Shown piece by piece: positions 1 to 8,202 of a stretch of DNA of 35,788 bases. The stretch lies in contig JAKAZS010000026.1 in the NCBI GenBank assembly GCA_021815785.1, forward strand, positions 1 to 35,788. The letters run 5' to 3'. The notes beneath the pieces are model-generated. The model did not search any database, was not told the DNA's origin, and saw nothing but the letters and a program-made list of their open reading frames with translations. The stretch's first letter is position 1, and every line of letters starts with the position of its first letter. The translations under genes and the position numbers were made by a program. This stretch comes from a bacterium. Lineage in GTDB: Bacteria; Cyanobacteriota; Vampirovibrionia; Obscuribacterales; JAKAZS01.

Positions 1-51
1 GTGGTTAATTGTTTTAAAATTAAAACTTGACTGTTTATTATAAAGATAATT

Positions 52-1092
52 TTGGAAAATAATTCGCTAAATTTTGTTAATGACGATATTTTTCAACCAG
101 TACCCTGGTTGAAAAATAATCATTTAATGACAGTTGTCCCAGTGTTTTGGCCGCGGTCCTTGAGGCAAATCGATCAATTGGGGAAAGATTATTTATTCCC
201 GGTTGACGAAAAGACTAGCCTTATGGGAAGATGCCATTTTCAATCTTATGAACCGCACGCACCCACTGTAATTATTGTTCATGGTTTGGAAGGGTCAAGT
301 AATTCGCGTTATGTCTTAGGTATAAGCTCTAAAGCCATAAGCGCTGGAATGAATGTCGTGCGTTTAAATCTGCGTAATTGTGGTGAAACTTTAGATTTAA
401 CACCAACCTTTTATAACGCTGGACAAAGTAGTGATATTATTGCAGTGGTCGATTATTTGTCGACTAAATTTAATTTTCAGAATATTTATTTAATTGGTTA
501 TTCATTGGGTGGCAATATCGTCTTAAAAGCAGCTGGTGAATCTGGTTGTCATGACAAACATATTCGTGGTGTTTGTGCCATTTCACCTTCAATTGATTTA
601 CTGGCTAGTGTGGAAGCTTTAAAAAAAGGAATAAATCGTTTGTATGAAATGCGATTTTTACTAAGTCTTAAAGGTAAAGTGGTGCTAAAAAATCGTTTAT
701 TTCCGGAAAAATATGATTTATCCTTATTAAAAAAGGTTGACAGCATTCAGGCTTTTGATGATGTGTATACGGCTCCGGATGCTGGTTATGCTAGTGCTAT
801 GGATTATTATCAACATGCTTCAGCAATAGCTGTAATTGATAAAATTGTTATTCCTAGTATTATTGTAACTGCGCAAGATGATCCTATTATTCCTTATTCG
901 TCTTTTCTGACACCTAAATTGGCGAATTCGGCAATTAAGCTTTTAGCGCCAAAACATGGTGGACATGGTGGCTTTATTCATAGCCGTATTGAGCATAACC
1001 CTAAGATTCCATCTTTTGACAGGTTTTGGGCGGAAAATCGGGTATTGTCTTTTTGCCTGGAACAGTCCTATCGTAATTCGGTAAATGTATAG
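52..1092 (+). CDS. YheT-like alpha/beta hydrolase (putative esterase)
   Basis: The 346-residue product has the layout of the YheT/ABHD family of serine hydrolases. The N-terminal stretch with PWLKNNHLMT resembles the family signature P-x-W-x-x-x-x-H-L-x-T. An oxyanion-region HGLEGSS lies at 77-83, the nucleophile elbow GYSLGG at 149-154 (Ser151), a candidate acid at Asp276/277 and the His loop HGGHGGF at 302-308, with His305 the likely catalytic base. No signal peptide is seen, so it is probably cytoplasmic. The start is TTG at 52; the frame is closed by TGA at 28-30 and has no ATG before Met26, which would cut into the family signature. The natural substrate of this family is not firmly known. 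It converges on the protease gene downstream. Confidence 0.9.
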   Translation: MENNSLNFVNDDIFQPVPWLKNNHLMTVVPVFWPRSLRQIDQLGKDYLFPVDEKTSLMGRCHFQSYEPHAPTVIIVHGLEGSSNSRYVLGISSKAISAGMNVVRLNLRNCGETLDLTPTFYNAGQSSDIIAVVDYLSTKFNFQNIYLIGYSLGGNIVLKAAGESGCHDKHIRGVCAISPSIDLLASVEALKKGINRLYEMRFLLSLKGKVVLKNRLFPEKYDLSLLKKVDSIQAFDDVYTAPDAGYASAMDYYQHASAIAVIDKIVIPSIIVTAQDDPIIPYSSFLTPKLANSAIKLLAPKHGGHGGFIHSRIEHNPKIPSFDRFWAENRVLSFCLEQSYRNSVNV

Positions 1093-1251
1093 GAATTTCA
1101 AATCGGACTAATGAATAAGGTTTTACTATTGTTGGTTGGCTAACACCTGAACTAGTATAAGTTTTGCAAGTATAGGTAATTATTAGTGACTAAAATTGGT
1201 CAGGAAATGAAACTGATAACAACTAAGATAAATTTTACAATAGTTGGGAAT

Positions 1252-2019
1252 CTATAAGGCTATATCACAAGGTGTGTTATAGAGTAATTCTAAAGTCTGG
1301 ATGTCGCGTTTGGATATATGGGAATATTCATCGGTTATGCTGTACATCATATCGCTTAATGAGGTGCTGTGACCAAGTAGGCCTAGAGCATGACCAATTT
1401 CATGGGTTAAAATGTTTTTTAAGACTAATAAACGGATATTTTCTGGTTTTGAAGCAATTAAATCTAAATTTACTTCAATTATCTGAGGTGGCACTGAATA
1501 TTTACGTTGATTTTGGGTTGTAGCACCGGGAATATTGTTATTTATGTAAAATGATTGGCAACCGGTATCCGTTAAATTATATCTGGTTATGGTATGGGCA
1601 CCCAGGGCACAATTACCATTATTGCTGATTAAGCCAAGATGATTCCAGATTATTTTTATGCGTGCATTTTGAGGATCGGTTACAAATTTAAAGTTTACAA
1701 TGCCGTGACTATCTATTTCCCAGGTTTTAAAAGCATCTTTGCAGGCGTTGAGATAATTTGAATCATTATAAGTGCCAATGTTTACAGTTATGGGAAAATC
1801 AATGAAATGAAGAATATGGCTTTGGGATGATGCCTTAACAATGTCAAAATAATCGGGGCTGGAATTATTTTTACTGGGTGATTCCATACGCACAAAAGCT
1901 GCTGGATAGGCATTTTGTAAAGGTAAATTTGGTATTAGACTTAGATCGTTTTGGGCTTGAATTGGGGAAATCCCAACTAAGCTAAGCCATAGTATTAATA
2001 ATTTTTGAACGTTTGACAT
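1252..2019 (-). CDS. secreted matrixin-like zinc metalloprotease
   Basis: The 255-residue protein begins with a Sec signal peptide (about residues 1-23, ending in IQAQ). It carries a metzincin zinc site, HEIGHALGLLGHS, at 206-218, followed by a Met-turn SDMMY (222-226). These mark the peptidase M10/matrixin clan, whose members hydrolyse proteins outside the cytoplasm. His206, His210 and Glu207 are in place. The third His is at 217, one residue further on than in the usual HExxHxxGxxH. No propeptide cysteine switch or C-terminal domain is visible, so this is a minimal catalytic domain. Four Cys (93, 137, 154, 251) could form disulphides. The ATG at 2019 has an AGGA ribosome site just upstream. 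The substrate is unknown. Confidence 0.85.
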   Translation of the reverse strand: MSNVQKLLILWLSLVGISPIQAQNDLSLIPNLPLQNAYPAAFVRMESPSKNNSSPDYFDIVKASSQSHILHFIDFPITVNIGTYNDSNYLNACKDAFKTWEIDSHGIVNFKFVTDPQNARIKIIWNHLGLISNNGNCALGAHTITRYNLTDTGCQSFYINNNIPGATTQNQRKYSVPPQIIEVNLDLIASKPENIRLLVLKNILTHEIGHALGLLGHSTSLSDMMYSITDEYSHISKRDIQTLELLYNTPCDIAL

Positions 2020-2114
2020 TTTCCTGAAAATATATTGTTTTAAAGTGATATTTATGCTAATTTAGCTATAGGTAAAGAGATTTTGTCTTTAATTATATAA
2101 CTAAAATTTTGTTT

Positions 2115-2420
2115 ATGGATGACAGACTTAAAGAATTAGCAGAAAGAAGGTATTCTCAGCGAGAATTTTTAAAAGTGCTCTTTGAATTAGCTCTTGAGAA
2201 ACAGTGGTTTGATTTAGAGCATATGATTCAGCATGATATGGCTAAGGCGATTTTAGCAGATTATTCTTATGAACAAGGATTGGGGTATTTAAATAGTCAA
2301 GTGTTTTATGACAATTGGGAAGCGGTCATTGAAATTGGTTGGCTAAAATTTTGCAATCATACTGGTATCAACTTAGACGTGATTAAAAATGAATTAAAGA
2401 ACTTACGTAATGAAATCTAA
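2115..2420 (+). CDS. small protein of unknown function
   Basis: This ORF of 101 residues (ATG at 2115; a TTG two codons upstream is less likely) is rich in charged and aromatic residues and predicted helical, with no signal peptide or membrane segment. I do not recognise a family. The start lacks an obvious Shine-Dalgarno sequence. The gene sits divergently from the protease gene (about 95 bp apart) and runs head-on into the cupredoxin-like gene with only 16 bp between the stops. Its codon use looks like that of its neighbours, which supports it being real. It is probably a small cytoplasmic protein. Confidence 0.6.
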   Translation: MDDRLKELAERRYSQREFLKVLFELALEKQWFDLEHMIQHDMAKAILADYSYEQGLGYLNSQVFYDNWEAVIEIGWLKFCNHTGINLDVIKNELKNLRNEI

Positions 2421-2436
2421 TAGTTGGTTGCATTGA

Positions 2437-3417
2437 TTATTCTTTGGTATAGTGGACAACACAGGCAATGCCGCCCGGAAACTTACCGTTATTTGATACC
2501 TGATTAAATTTTAGCGAAGATAATGACCATGTCCCTGGATTGTCAGCCGTAAATTCGCAATCAATACGATCACCAGGATTTAAGGTTATTTCATCACGAA
2601 TAACATGAGGTTCTAAATCATCACTACAATTTTGTTGGATTATTTCTAATTTATGACCGGATAGTGCCAGAGGAATTGATTCACTGGCGGCATTAATTAA
2701 ATGCAAGCGAATACGCTGATTAAGCGTTACGTTAACCGGTGGAATTTGTGGTGCCTGTTTGCCGTTAATCAGAAAATAGGTATTATTTTTATCTTTTATT
2801 TCACTAAACAGTAATACAAATTCCTTGTCGAAATTTACTGATTTAGACAGTACCAAGATTGCACCATATAAACCATTAACCATTTGATTAAAATTAATTA
2901 TCTGAGGACGATAAAAATAAATACCAGGTTTGGTGGCGGTAAATTCAAAATTGGCAGTGTGATTTGGTTGAATTAAGTCGCTGGTTTTTGTGGGCAAACT
3001 ATTTATGGTATTGTTTAATCCTTGTATGTAAAAACTAGTTGATTCTTTTAATTGATTATGGAGAATTACCTTTACTTTACTACCTTCACTAATGGTGATA
3101 AGTGGGCCTGGAACTGTATTGTTATAAGATAAACTATTAATGTTTAAATCCTTGCTAATAGTAATAGTATTAGGTCTGACAAATAGGTGTATCTCAGTGA
3201 TATTATTTTCATTGAGTTCCTCGGTTAAGTTATTTAATTCATCAGTATATTTATCAGTTTGTGGTTTGATTTGCTGAAGTTCTTTTTTCATTTTTTCAAC
3301 TTCAATTTTTTCTTTATTTTGATCTTCGTGTAAGCTAGCATATGTGCCTAAATCAGCTTGTGCTCTTGAATTAGCACAAATAACGATGATGATAAAGAGA
3401 ATAAAGTTTTTTTTCAT
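2437..3417 (-). CDS. secreted two-domain cupredoxin-fold protein lacking copper ligands
   Basis: The protein has 326 residues: a signal peptide (1-21), a charged, probably coiled-coil segment (about 30-70), and two cupredoxin domains (about 75-190 and 200-326). They align by eye with multicopper oxidases and NirK-type nitrite reductases: NNTVPGP near 99, GLYGAILV at 182-189, then LNPGDRIDCEF and ADNPGTW in domain 2. The positions that bind copper in that superfamily are lost. S-x-HFHG is replaced by STSFYIQG (126-133), YHCH by YRPQ (169-172), and the W-x-HCH of the last strand by WSLSSL (297-302). Oxidase activity is therefore unlikely; a structural or binding role in the envelope is inferred. 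It lies 14 bp downstream of the universal stress gene, probably in one transcript. Confidence 0.8.
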   Translation of the reverse strand: MKKNFILFIIIVICANSRAQADLGTYASLHEDQNKEKIEVEKMKKELQQIKPQTDKYTDELNNLTEELNENNITEIHLFVRPNTITISKDLNINSLSYNNTVPGPLITISEGSKVKVILHNQLKESTSFYIQGLNNTINSLPTKTSDLIQPNHTANFEFTATKPGIYFYRPQIINFNQMVNGLYGAILVLSKSVNFDKEFVLLFSEIKDKNNTYFLINGKQAPQIPPVNVTLNQRIRLHLINAASESIPLALSGHKLEIIQQNCSDDLEPHVIRDEITLNPGDRIDCEFTADNPGTWSLSSLKFNQVSNNGKFPGGIACVVHYTKE

Positions 3418-3431
3418 TAATTAACTCAAGG

Positions 3432-4313
3432 TTATTTTAATATGGCAATTTGAGTTTTAGCTAATTTGGCCACATTTTTAGATACCGATCCTAAAATTAG
3501 CTTAGGGAAAGCATGACTTCCATGGCTGGCTACAATCACTAAACTTGTATTTAATTCTTTGGCTAAACTGGCTATTTCAGTTGCGGGATCCCCAGTTTTT
3601 TGGATTGGTTCAACGTGGTGTATATCTAAATCATTTATGGCTTTTTGGGCTTGAGCTAAATAGACATCGGATTGCATAACCATATTACCTTGAACCATCG
3701 AAGAAAATTCAGGTGGAGTAAAAGCATATAAAGCCTTTTGCAGATGGACGACATTGACTAGGTATATAGTTTGATAATTGGTTTTTAAGTTAAAAATTTC
3801 CTGTGCTTTACTAATGGCTTTAAGTGAATCAGGTGATCCATCAATGCCAATAATTACATTTTTAGCCATTGGCGATGCCGTACTTGGCTTAAGAATTAAG
3901 CTTTGCGTGGGGTTGGTATTAATGATATGACGACTGACTCTACCAAAGACATATTCTTCAAGTTTTACCGGATCGTAGCTCGGAATAATCACTAAGTCAT
4001 AATTGTTTTTGACAATTTCATCATGAATGGTTGGTGAAATTAAACCAAACAGAATTTTAAAATTTACTGATTGGCAACTATTAGCAAGTTGCGATTTTAA
4101 TTTGGATAATACTTCTTGGGCGTGAGTATAAATTTTTTCATGTAAATTTTCACCAATTCCACTGAAAGTATCAATAACATTTTCATAGGCTGGTAATTGC
4201 TCAATTATGTAAAGTAGATCTATTGAAGCGTTTTCAAGTGCAAGGTTGAGTTTAAGGTCGGCAATCAAGCTATCGCATACATTGGTTACATCTATGGGCA
4301 GTAAAATTTTCAT
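3432..4313 (-). CDS. tandem-domain universal stress protein (UspA family)
   Basis: Two UspA domains are fused (residues 1 to about 140 and about 150-293), each opening with a hydrophobic strand ending in Asp (MKILLPIDVT; NVIIGIDGS). The ATP-binding loop of domain 2 reads ASHGS followed eight residues later by LGSVS, close to the G-x-x-G-x(9)-G-S pattern but with Ala at the second Gly. Domain 1 has no such Gly loop (PSYDPVKLEEYVFGRVS), so it probably does not bind nucleotide. I place the start at the ATG at 4313, not the TTG at 4328, because GAGG lies about 9 bases upstream and the product then begins with the first strand. It is a cytoplasmic stress protein, first gene of a pair with the cupredoxin-like gene. 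Confidence 0.88.
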   Translation of the reverse strand: MKILLPIDVTNVCDSLIADLKLNLALENASIDLLYIIEQLPAYENVIDTFSGIGENLHEKIYTHAQEVLSKLKSQLANSCQSVNFKILFGLISPTIHDEIVKNNYDLVIIPSYDPVKLEEYVFGRVSRHIINTNPTQSLILKPSTASPMAKNVIIGIDGSPDSLKAISKAQEIFNLKTNYQTIYLVNVVHLQKALYAFTPPEFSSMVQGNMVMQSDVYLAQAQKAINDLDIHHVEPIQKTGDPATEIASLAKELNTSLVIVASHGSHAFPKLILGSVSKNVAKLAKTQIAILK

Positions 4314-4435
4314 AATAAATATCCTCAATTAATACTTATTATTTTAAGTGTTTTATGAATATAAGTTGTTAACTATTTCCTATCCGTTATTTAAATTTAA
4401 TACTTTAATTGAATTAATTAAGATTAATAAAATTT

Positions 4436-4472
4436 AACCTTAATTAATTTGTCTATTGTATTAATTAAGGTT
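4436..4472. repeat. perfect 12-bp inverted repeat (hairpin)
   Basis: The arms AACCTTAATTAA (4436-4447) and TTAATTAAGGTT (4461-4472) are exact reverse complements around a 13-base loop. A run of eight T follows at about 4483. It lies about 120 bp upstream of the usp start and 640 bp upstream of purB. It could be an operator or a weak AT-rich terminator; the sequence does not decide. Confidence 0.6.
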
Positions 4473-4831
4473 TAATGGCTTATTTTTTTTACATTCAGTT
4501 GTAAAGTATTGCTTAGGGTGAAGATTATGAGTAAACCTTTTTGATGGGGATTTGAAACCAGAATCTAAATTTTACCCATGCACAAAGTCAGTTTAAACTG
4601 TAATAATAATGAAAACTGTGAATTGGTAATTTTAATGTTTATAATTATGGTATCACTTAAATTTAAAGTTAGATGCAAATAAATTGGGTATACGATATAT
4701 TATTCTTAAAAATTGACTTGCCTTATTTCTATTAATCAGCATTTCAACAGCGCCGTATGTACACATATATTAAACGGTTTCCCTTTTCCCTGAGGCCTTA
4801 TATGTATGTATACACGTTCGGTAGTGTCTAT

Positions 4832-4860
4832 TTGACATTCGTTTTACGCATATTTAATAT
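4832..4860 (+). promoter_or_regulatory. sigma70-type promoter, probably for purB-malQ
   Basis: A perfect -35 box TTGACA (4832-4837) is followed after exactly 17 bases by TAATAT (4855-4860), four of six matches to the -10 consensus. Transcription would start near 4867, giving a leader of about 215 bases before purB. Confidence 0.5.
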
Positions 4861-4867
4861 TAAATAT
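4850..4867. promoter_or_regulatory. 18-bp palindrome overlapping the purB -10 box
   Basis: ATATTTAATATTAAATAT is a perfect palindrome covering the proposed -10 box and start region. A dimeric repressor site is one reading; chance in AT-rich DNA is another. Confidence 0.35.
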
Positions 4868-5082
4868 TTAAATTCAATTATTTTTTGAGGTTGATTCGCA
4901 AAAACACTTAATGCCATTAAGCTGAGTGTATAGCCATTTGTAGTCGTGAAATATATAAATAAAGCCTGGCAGGCTATCAAGTATCAGGATTTGTAAAATG
5001 TTAAATAATTAACCGGTACAATTTTGGGAAAATAACTTATGATTGTGCTTGTTAATTGCCCTGATTTATTTAAGGTCTAAAA

Positions 5083-6378
5083 ATGATTCAACGCTATTCT
5101 CGTGAAATTATGGCAAGGTTGTGGTCGCAGGCTAATAAATATCAGACTTGGCTGGATGTTGAATTGGCGGTTGTTGAAGCTCAGTATGAATTACAGCAAA
5201 TTCCTCAAGAAGCATATTTGAATATCAAAGCTAAAGCTCAATTTAATGAAGATCGTATTCTGGAAATTGAAGCCAACGTTAAACATGATGTTATTGCTTT
5301 TTTAACTAATGTTGGTGAATATATTGGTTCGGATTCACGTTATTTGCATTTAGGCTTAACGAGCTCTGATATGATTGATACGGCTTTAGGCATTACGTTA
5401 ACCCAGTCCGTTGATCTAATAATTGATGATCTTAATATCTTTTATAATGTATTAGCTAAATTGGCGCTAACTCATAAATATACCTTGCAAATTGGACGAT
5501 CACATGGTATTCATGCTGAACCAATTACTTTTGGCTATAAACTTTTAAATTGGCTTGATGAGATTAATCGCCATAAATTAAGATTAAATCAGTTACGTGA
5601 CCTTGTCGCTTGTGGTAAAATTAGTGGCGCAGTGGGCACTTATGCTAGTGTTGGAACCGACTTGGAAAATTTAGTTTGTCAAAAACTAGATTTAAAGCCA
5701 ATGTTAGTGTCAACGCAAATTATTGCCCGCGATATTCATGCTCAATATCTTCAGGTTTTAGCTTTAATTGCTAGCTCTTTAGAAAAATTTGCTATTGAGA
5801 TTAGACATTTGCAACGAACGGATGTTTTGGAAGTTGAAGAACCATTTAGTATTGGTCAAAAGGGATCTTCGGCGATGCCGCATAAACGTAATCCGATAAC
5901 CAGTGAAAATATTACCGGATTGGCGCGATTGGTTCGCAGTAATTCAATTGCGGCATTGGAAAATGTTGCGTTATGGCATGAACGTGATATATCGCATAGT
6001 TCAGTTGAGCGGATTATTCTGCCGGATTCATCAATCCTTATTGATTATATGTTGGCCCGGTTTACTAAAGTATGTGAAAATCTGCAGGTCTATCCGGAAA
6101 ACATGCGTAAAAATATGGATGTATATGGTGGCGTTATTTATTCGCAGACAATTTTGCTTAAACTTGTTGATAAAGGTCTAAGTCGGGAAGAAGCGTATAA
6201 AATTGTGCAAGGTCATGCTCATGAAGCCTGGAATAAACCTTACGGTGATTTTAAGCAGAACTTGCTTGATGATACCAATTTGCATAATTATCTAACTAAA
6301 GCAGAAATTGAAAACTGTTTTAATCCTCAGAATTTTCTAAAATATATTGATACTGTTTTTGAGAGGTTTAATTTATGA
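5083..6378 (+). CDS. purB: adenylosuccinate lyase
   Basis: PurB removes fumarate from SAICAR and from adenylosuccinate, two steps of purine and AMP synthesis. The product is 431 residues, the usual length for the Bacillus-type enzyme. Its key residues fall at the same numbers as in the B. subtilis enzyme: His68 (KHDV), His89 (LHLGLTSSD) and His141 (RSHGIHAEP). The fumarase/aspartase superfamily signature GSSAMPHKRNP is at 261-271, carrying the catalytic Ser. It is a cytoplasmic homotetramer in known cases. The ATG at 5083 has AAGG 8 bases upstream. Its stop codon overlaps the malQ start (ATGA), so the two are translated from one message. Confidence 0.98.
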   Translation: MIQRYSREIMARLWSQANKYQTWLDVELAVVEAQYELQQIPQEAYLNIKAKAQFNEDRILEIEANVKHDVIAFLTNVGEYIGSDSRYLHLGLTSSDMIDTALGITLTQSVDLIIDDLNIFYNVLAKLALTHKYTLQIGRSHGIHAEPITFGYKLLNWLDEINRHKLRLNQLRDLVACGKISGAVGTYASVGTDLENLVCQKLDLKPMLVSTQIIARDIHAQYLQVLALIASSLEKFAIEIRHLQRTDVLEVEEPFSIGQKGSSAMPHKRNPITSENITGLARLVRSNSIAALENVALWHERDISHSSVERIILPDSSILIDYMLARFTKVCENLQVYPENMRKNMDVYGGVIYSQTILLKLVDKGLSREEAYKIVQGHAHEAWNKPYGDFKQNLLDDTNLHNYLTKAEIENCFNPQNFLKYIDTVFERFNL

Positions 6379-8099
6379 TGAATACAAAAATGGCTGGTAT
6401 GCTTGTTCCGGTCTTTGCCTTAAGGTCTAAAAATGATCTTGGCATAGGTGATACGTTAAGTTTAATTAATTGTATTGATTTTTGTGCCAGGCATAATATT
6501 ACCATTTTACAGGTATTGCCGATTAATGAAACCGGACCGGATAATAGCCCGTACAATGCCTTAAGTTCGCAAGCGCTTGATCCAGTTCTTTTGGCGATGA
6601 CCAGTGATATGGTGCCCGGTTTGACTGAGTCTATGGTTTTAGCTGAACAGGAAAGTCTGCCGGCTAATTTCGCTTGTGAAACAAGTGTAAATTATCCAAT
6701 TGTAAAAAAACTCAAATTAAATTTATTAAAAAAAGCCTATGTTGCATTTGTTGGTTCAAAAAATAAAGCGTTAAAAGATTTTGCTACATTTAAAAAAAAT
6801 CAAAAAAAATGGCTGGATAGTTATTGTTTGTATCGCAGCCTTTTAGTTTTAAATAACGATAATATGGTTTGGACGGATTGGGATAATATTTATCAGGAAG
6901 TAACAACGGCTAGGCAAGCTCGTGATAGTTATGTTAAAGCCCATGGATTGACTGATGATATTTATCTTGGTGATGATTTCTGGGCTTATGTCCAATTTGT
7001 GGCATACGAACAATGGCTTAAAGTCTATAATCATGCCAGTGACAAAAATATTAAATTAATCGGTGATTTGCCTTTTGGGGTTAGTCGCTATAGTTGTGAT
7101 GTTTGGGCTAACAAGGATTTGTTTGACTTGGAATGGTCATGTGGAGCGCCTCCAGAAACGTATTTTCAAGGCGATGAATTCGTTAGCAAATGGGGGCAGA
7201 ATTGGGGTATGCCATTATATGATTGGACTAAACAGGCCAGGCAAAAATATGCTTGGTGGAAAAATAGGGTTCAAGGCATTTTGAAGTTTTTTCATGGGTA
7301 TCGCATTGATCATGTTTTGGGTTTTTACCGAGTATATTCATTCCCTTGGTTGCCTCAAGCTAATAATGAATTTCTGGAATTATCGCTTGAAGAAGCTAAG
7401 GCTAAGACTGGGGGTAAGTTGCCTCAATTTTTACCATATAGCGATGAAGACGAAACGCAAGCCAAATTAAATGAAAAGCAAGGCGTCAAAATCCTTAAAA
7501 AAATAATTGAATTTTCTGGCGATGCTATTATCATTGCTGAAGACTTAGGTTTAGTCCCTGATTATGTAAGGCCATCACTTGCCAAACTTGGTATTGCTGG
7601 TTTTACGATACCGCAATTTGAACGTAATGAGGATTATACTTATAAAGATCCAGATACTTATCCAGAAGGCAATTTGGCTACTTATGGAACCCATGACCAT
7701 GATCCATTGGCTTTATTTTATGATAATTTAGTTAAATGGTGGCACGGCTCAGATGGACGCGTTGGTTGGCTAGAAGTCCAGCGCCTTATGCAGTTTTTAG
7801 GTTGGGATATTAATAGCCCTCCAGTAGAATTTACGATTGATTTACACCAGGCCTTGTTGACAAGACTGTTCGAGACTAGATGTCAGTATGCAGTTTTAAA
7901 TATTTCAGATATTTTTGGTACGCGTCAAAGATTTAATCTGCCAGGATCGAGTAATGATTCTAATTGGAGTCAAAGATTAGAAATGTCGCTTGAAGATTTT
8001 GAAAATAATGATTATTATCAAAATAAAATTAATTTCCTGCATAACTTGATTTTAAAAACACAGCGAAATGGTATAAATGCATTTAGTCTTCAGCGTTAG
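6375..8099 (+). CDS. malQ: 4-alpha-glucanotransferase (amylomaltase, GH77)
   Basis: MalQ transfers alpha-1,4-glucan chains between maltodextrins and acts in glycogen or maltodextrin turnover in the cytoplasm. All three carboxylates of family GH77 are visible: the nucleophile Asp312 in YRIDH, the acid/base Glu389 in IIAEDLG, and Asp441 in YGTHDHD. The length (574) fits the compact amylomaltase type, without the N-terminal extension of the E. coli enzyme. Translation can start at either of two adjacent ATGs (6375 or 6378). The first overlaps the purB stop by 4 bases, and GAGAGG lies about 8 bases upstream, so translational coupling is likely. Pairing with a purine gene is unexpected functionally. 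No other glycogen gene is in the window. Confidence 0.97.
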   Translation: MMNTKMAGMLVPVFALRSKNDLGIGDTLSLINCIDFCARHNITILQVLPINETGPDNSPYNALSSQALDPVLLAMTSDMVPGLTESMVLAEQESLPANFACETSVNYPIVKKLKLNLLKKAYVAFVGSKNKALKDFATFKKNQKKWLDSYCLYRSLLVLNNDNMVWTDWDNIYQEVTTARQARDSYVKAHGLTDDIYLGDDFWAYVQFVAYEQWLKVYNHASDKNIKLIGDLPFGVSRYSCDVWANKDLFDLEWSCGAPPETYFQGDEFVSKWGQNWGMPLYDWTKQARQKYAWWKNRVQGILKFFHGYRIDHVLGFYRVYSFPWLPQANNEFLELSLEEAKAKTGGKLPQFLPYSDEDETQAKLNEKQGVKILKKIIEFSGDAIIIAEDLGLVPDYVRPSLAKLGIAGFTIPQFERNEDYTYKDPDTYPEGNLATYGTHDHDPLALFYDNLVKWWHGSDGRVGWLEVQRLMQFLGWDINSPPVEFTIDLHQALLTRLFETRCQYAVLNISDIFGTRQRFNLPGSSNDSNWSQRLEMSLEDFENNDYYQNKINFLHNLILKTQRNGINAFSLQR

Positions 8100-8107
8100 G
8101 GCTATAT

Positions 8108-8133
8108 TTAACGGTTTCTAATTACGTAGTAAT
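8108..8133 (+). repeat. hairpin repeat, copy A
   Basis: This copy shares the pattern TTA-r-CGGTTT-TA-r-TT-r-CGTAG-y-AAT with copy B 70 bp downstream. Arms ATTAC and GTAAT flank the loop GTA. Confidence 0.45.
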
Positions 8134-8177
8134 ATGATTGTTGTTGGTTTCATACTGTCTAGTTACTACCGAAGCCT

Positions 8178-8202
8178 TTAGCGGTTTTAGTTGCGTAGCA
8201 AT
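8178..8202 (+). repeat. hairpin repeat, copy B
   Basis: This copy differs from copy A by one indel and several transitions. Its arms GTTGC and GCAAT still pair, because an A-T pair of copy A has become G-C on both sides. Confidence 0.45.

Larger units (their letters stand above)
4314..5082. other. 770-bp AT-rich intergenic region between divergent usp and purB
   Basis: No convincing gene is seen on either strand. The longest ATG-started frame is 34 codons at 4578-4682, without a ribosome site. The region holds a perfect 12-bp inverted repeat (4436-4472), a sigma70-type promoter (4832-4860), an 18-bp palindrome over its -10 box, and a small hairpin AGCCT-GGC-AGGCT at 4963-4975 in the purB leader. 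It must carry the control sites for both flanking transcripts. Confidence 0.7.

Noticed and set aside
2437..3417. Multicopper oxidase or nitrite reductase annotation
   Set aside because: Nearly all copper-ligand positions are replaced, so the enzyme name would mislead.
4578..4682. 34-codon frame with a hydrophobic middle in the usp-purB gap
   Set aside because: There is no ribosome site and the composition is no different from random AT-rich DNA; kept only as a note.
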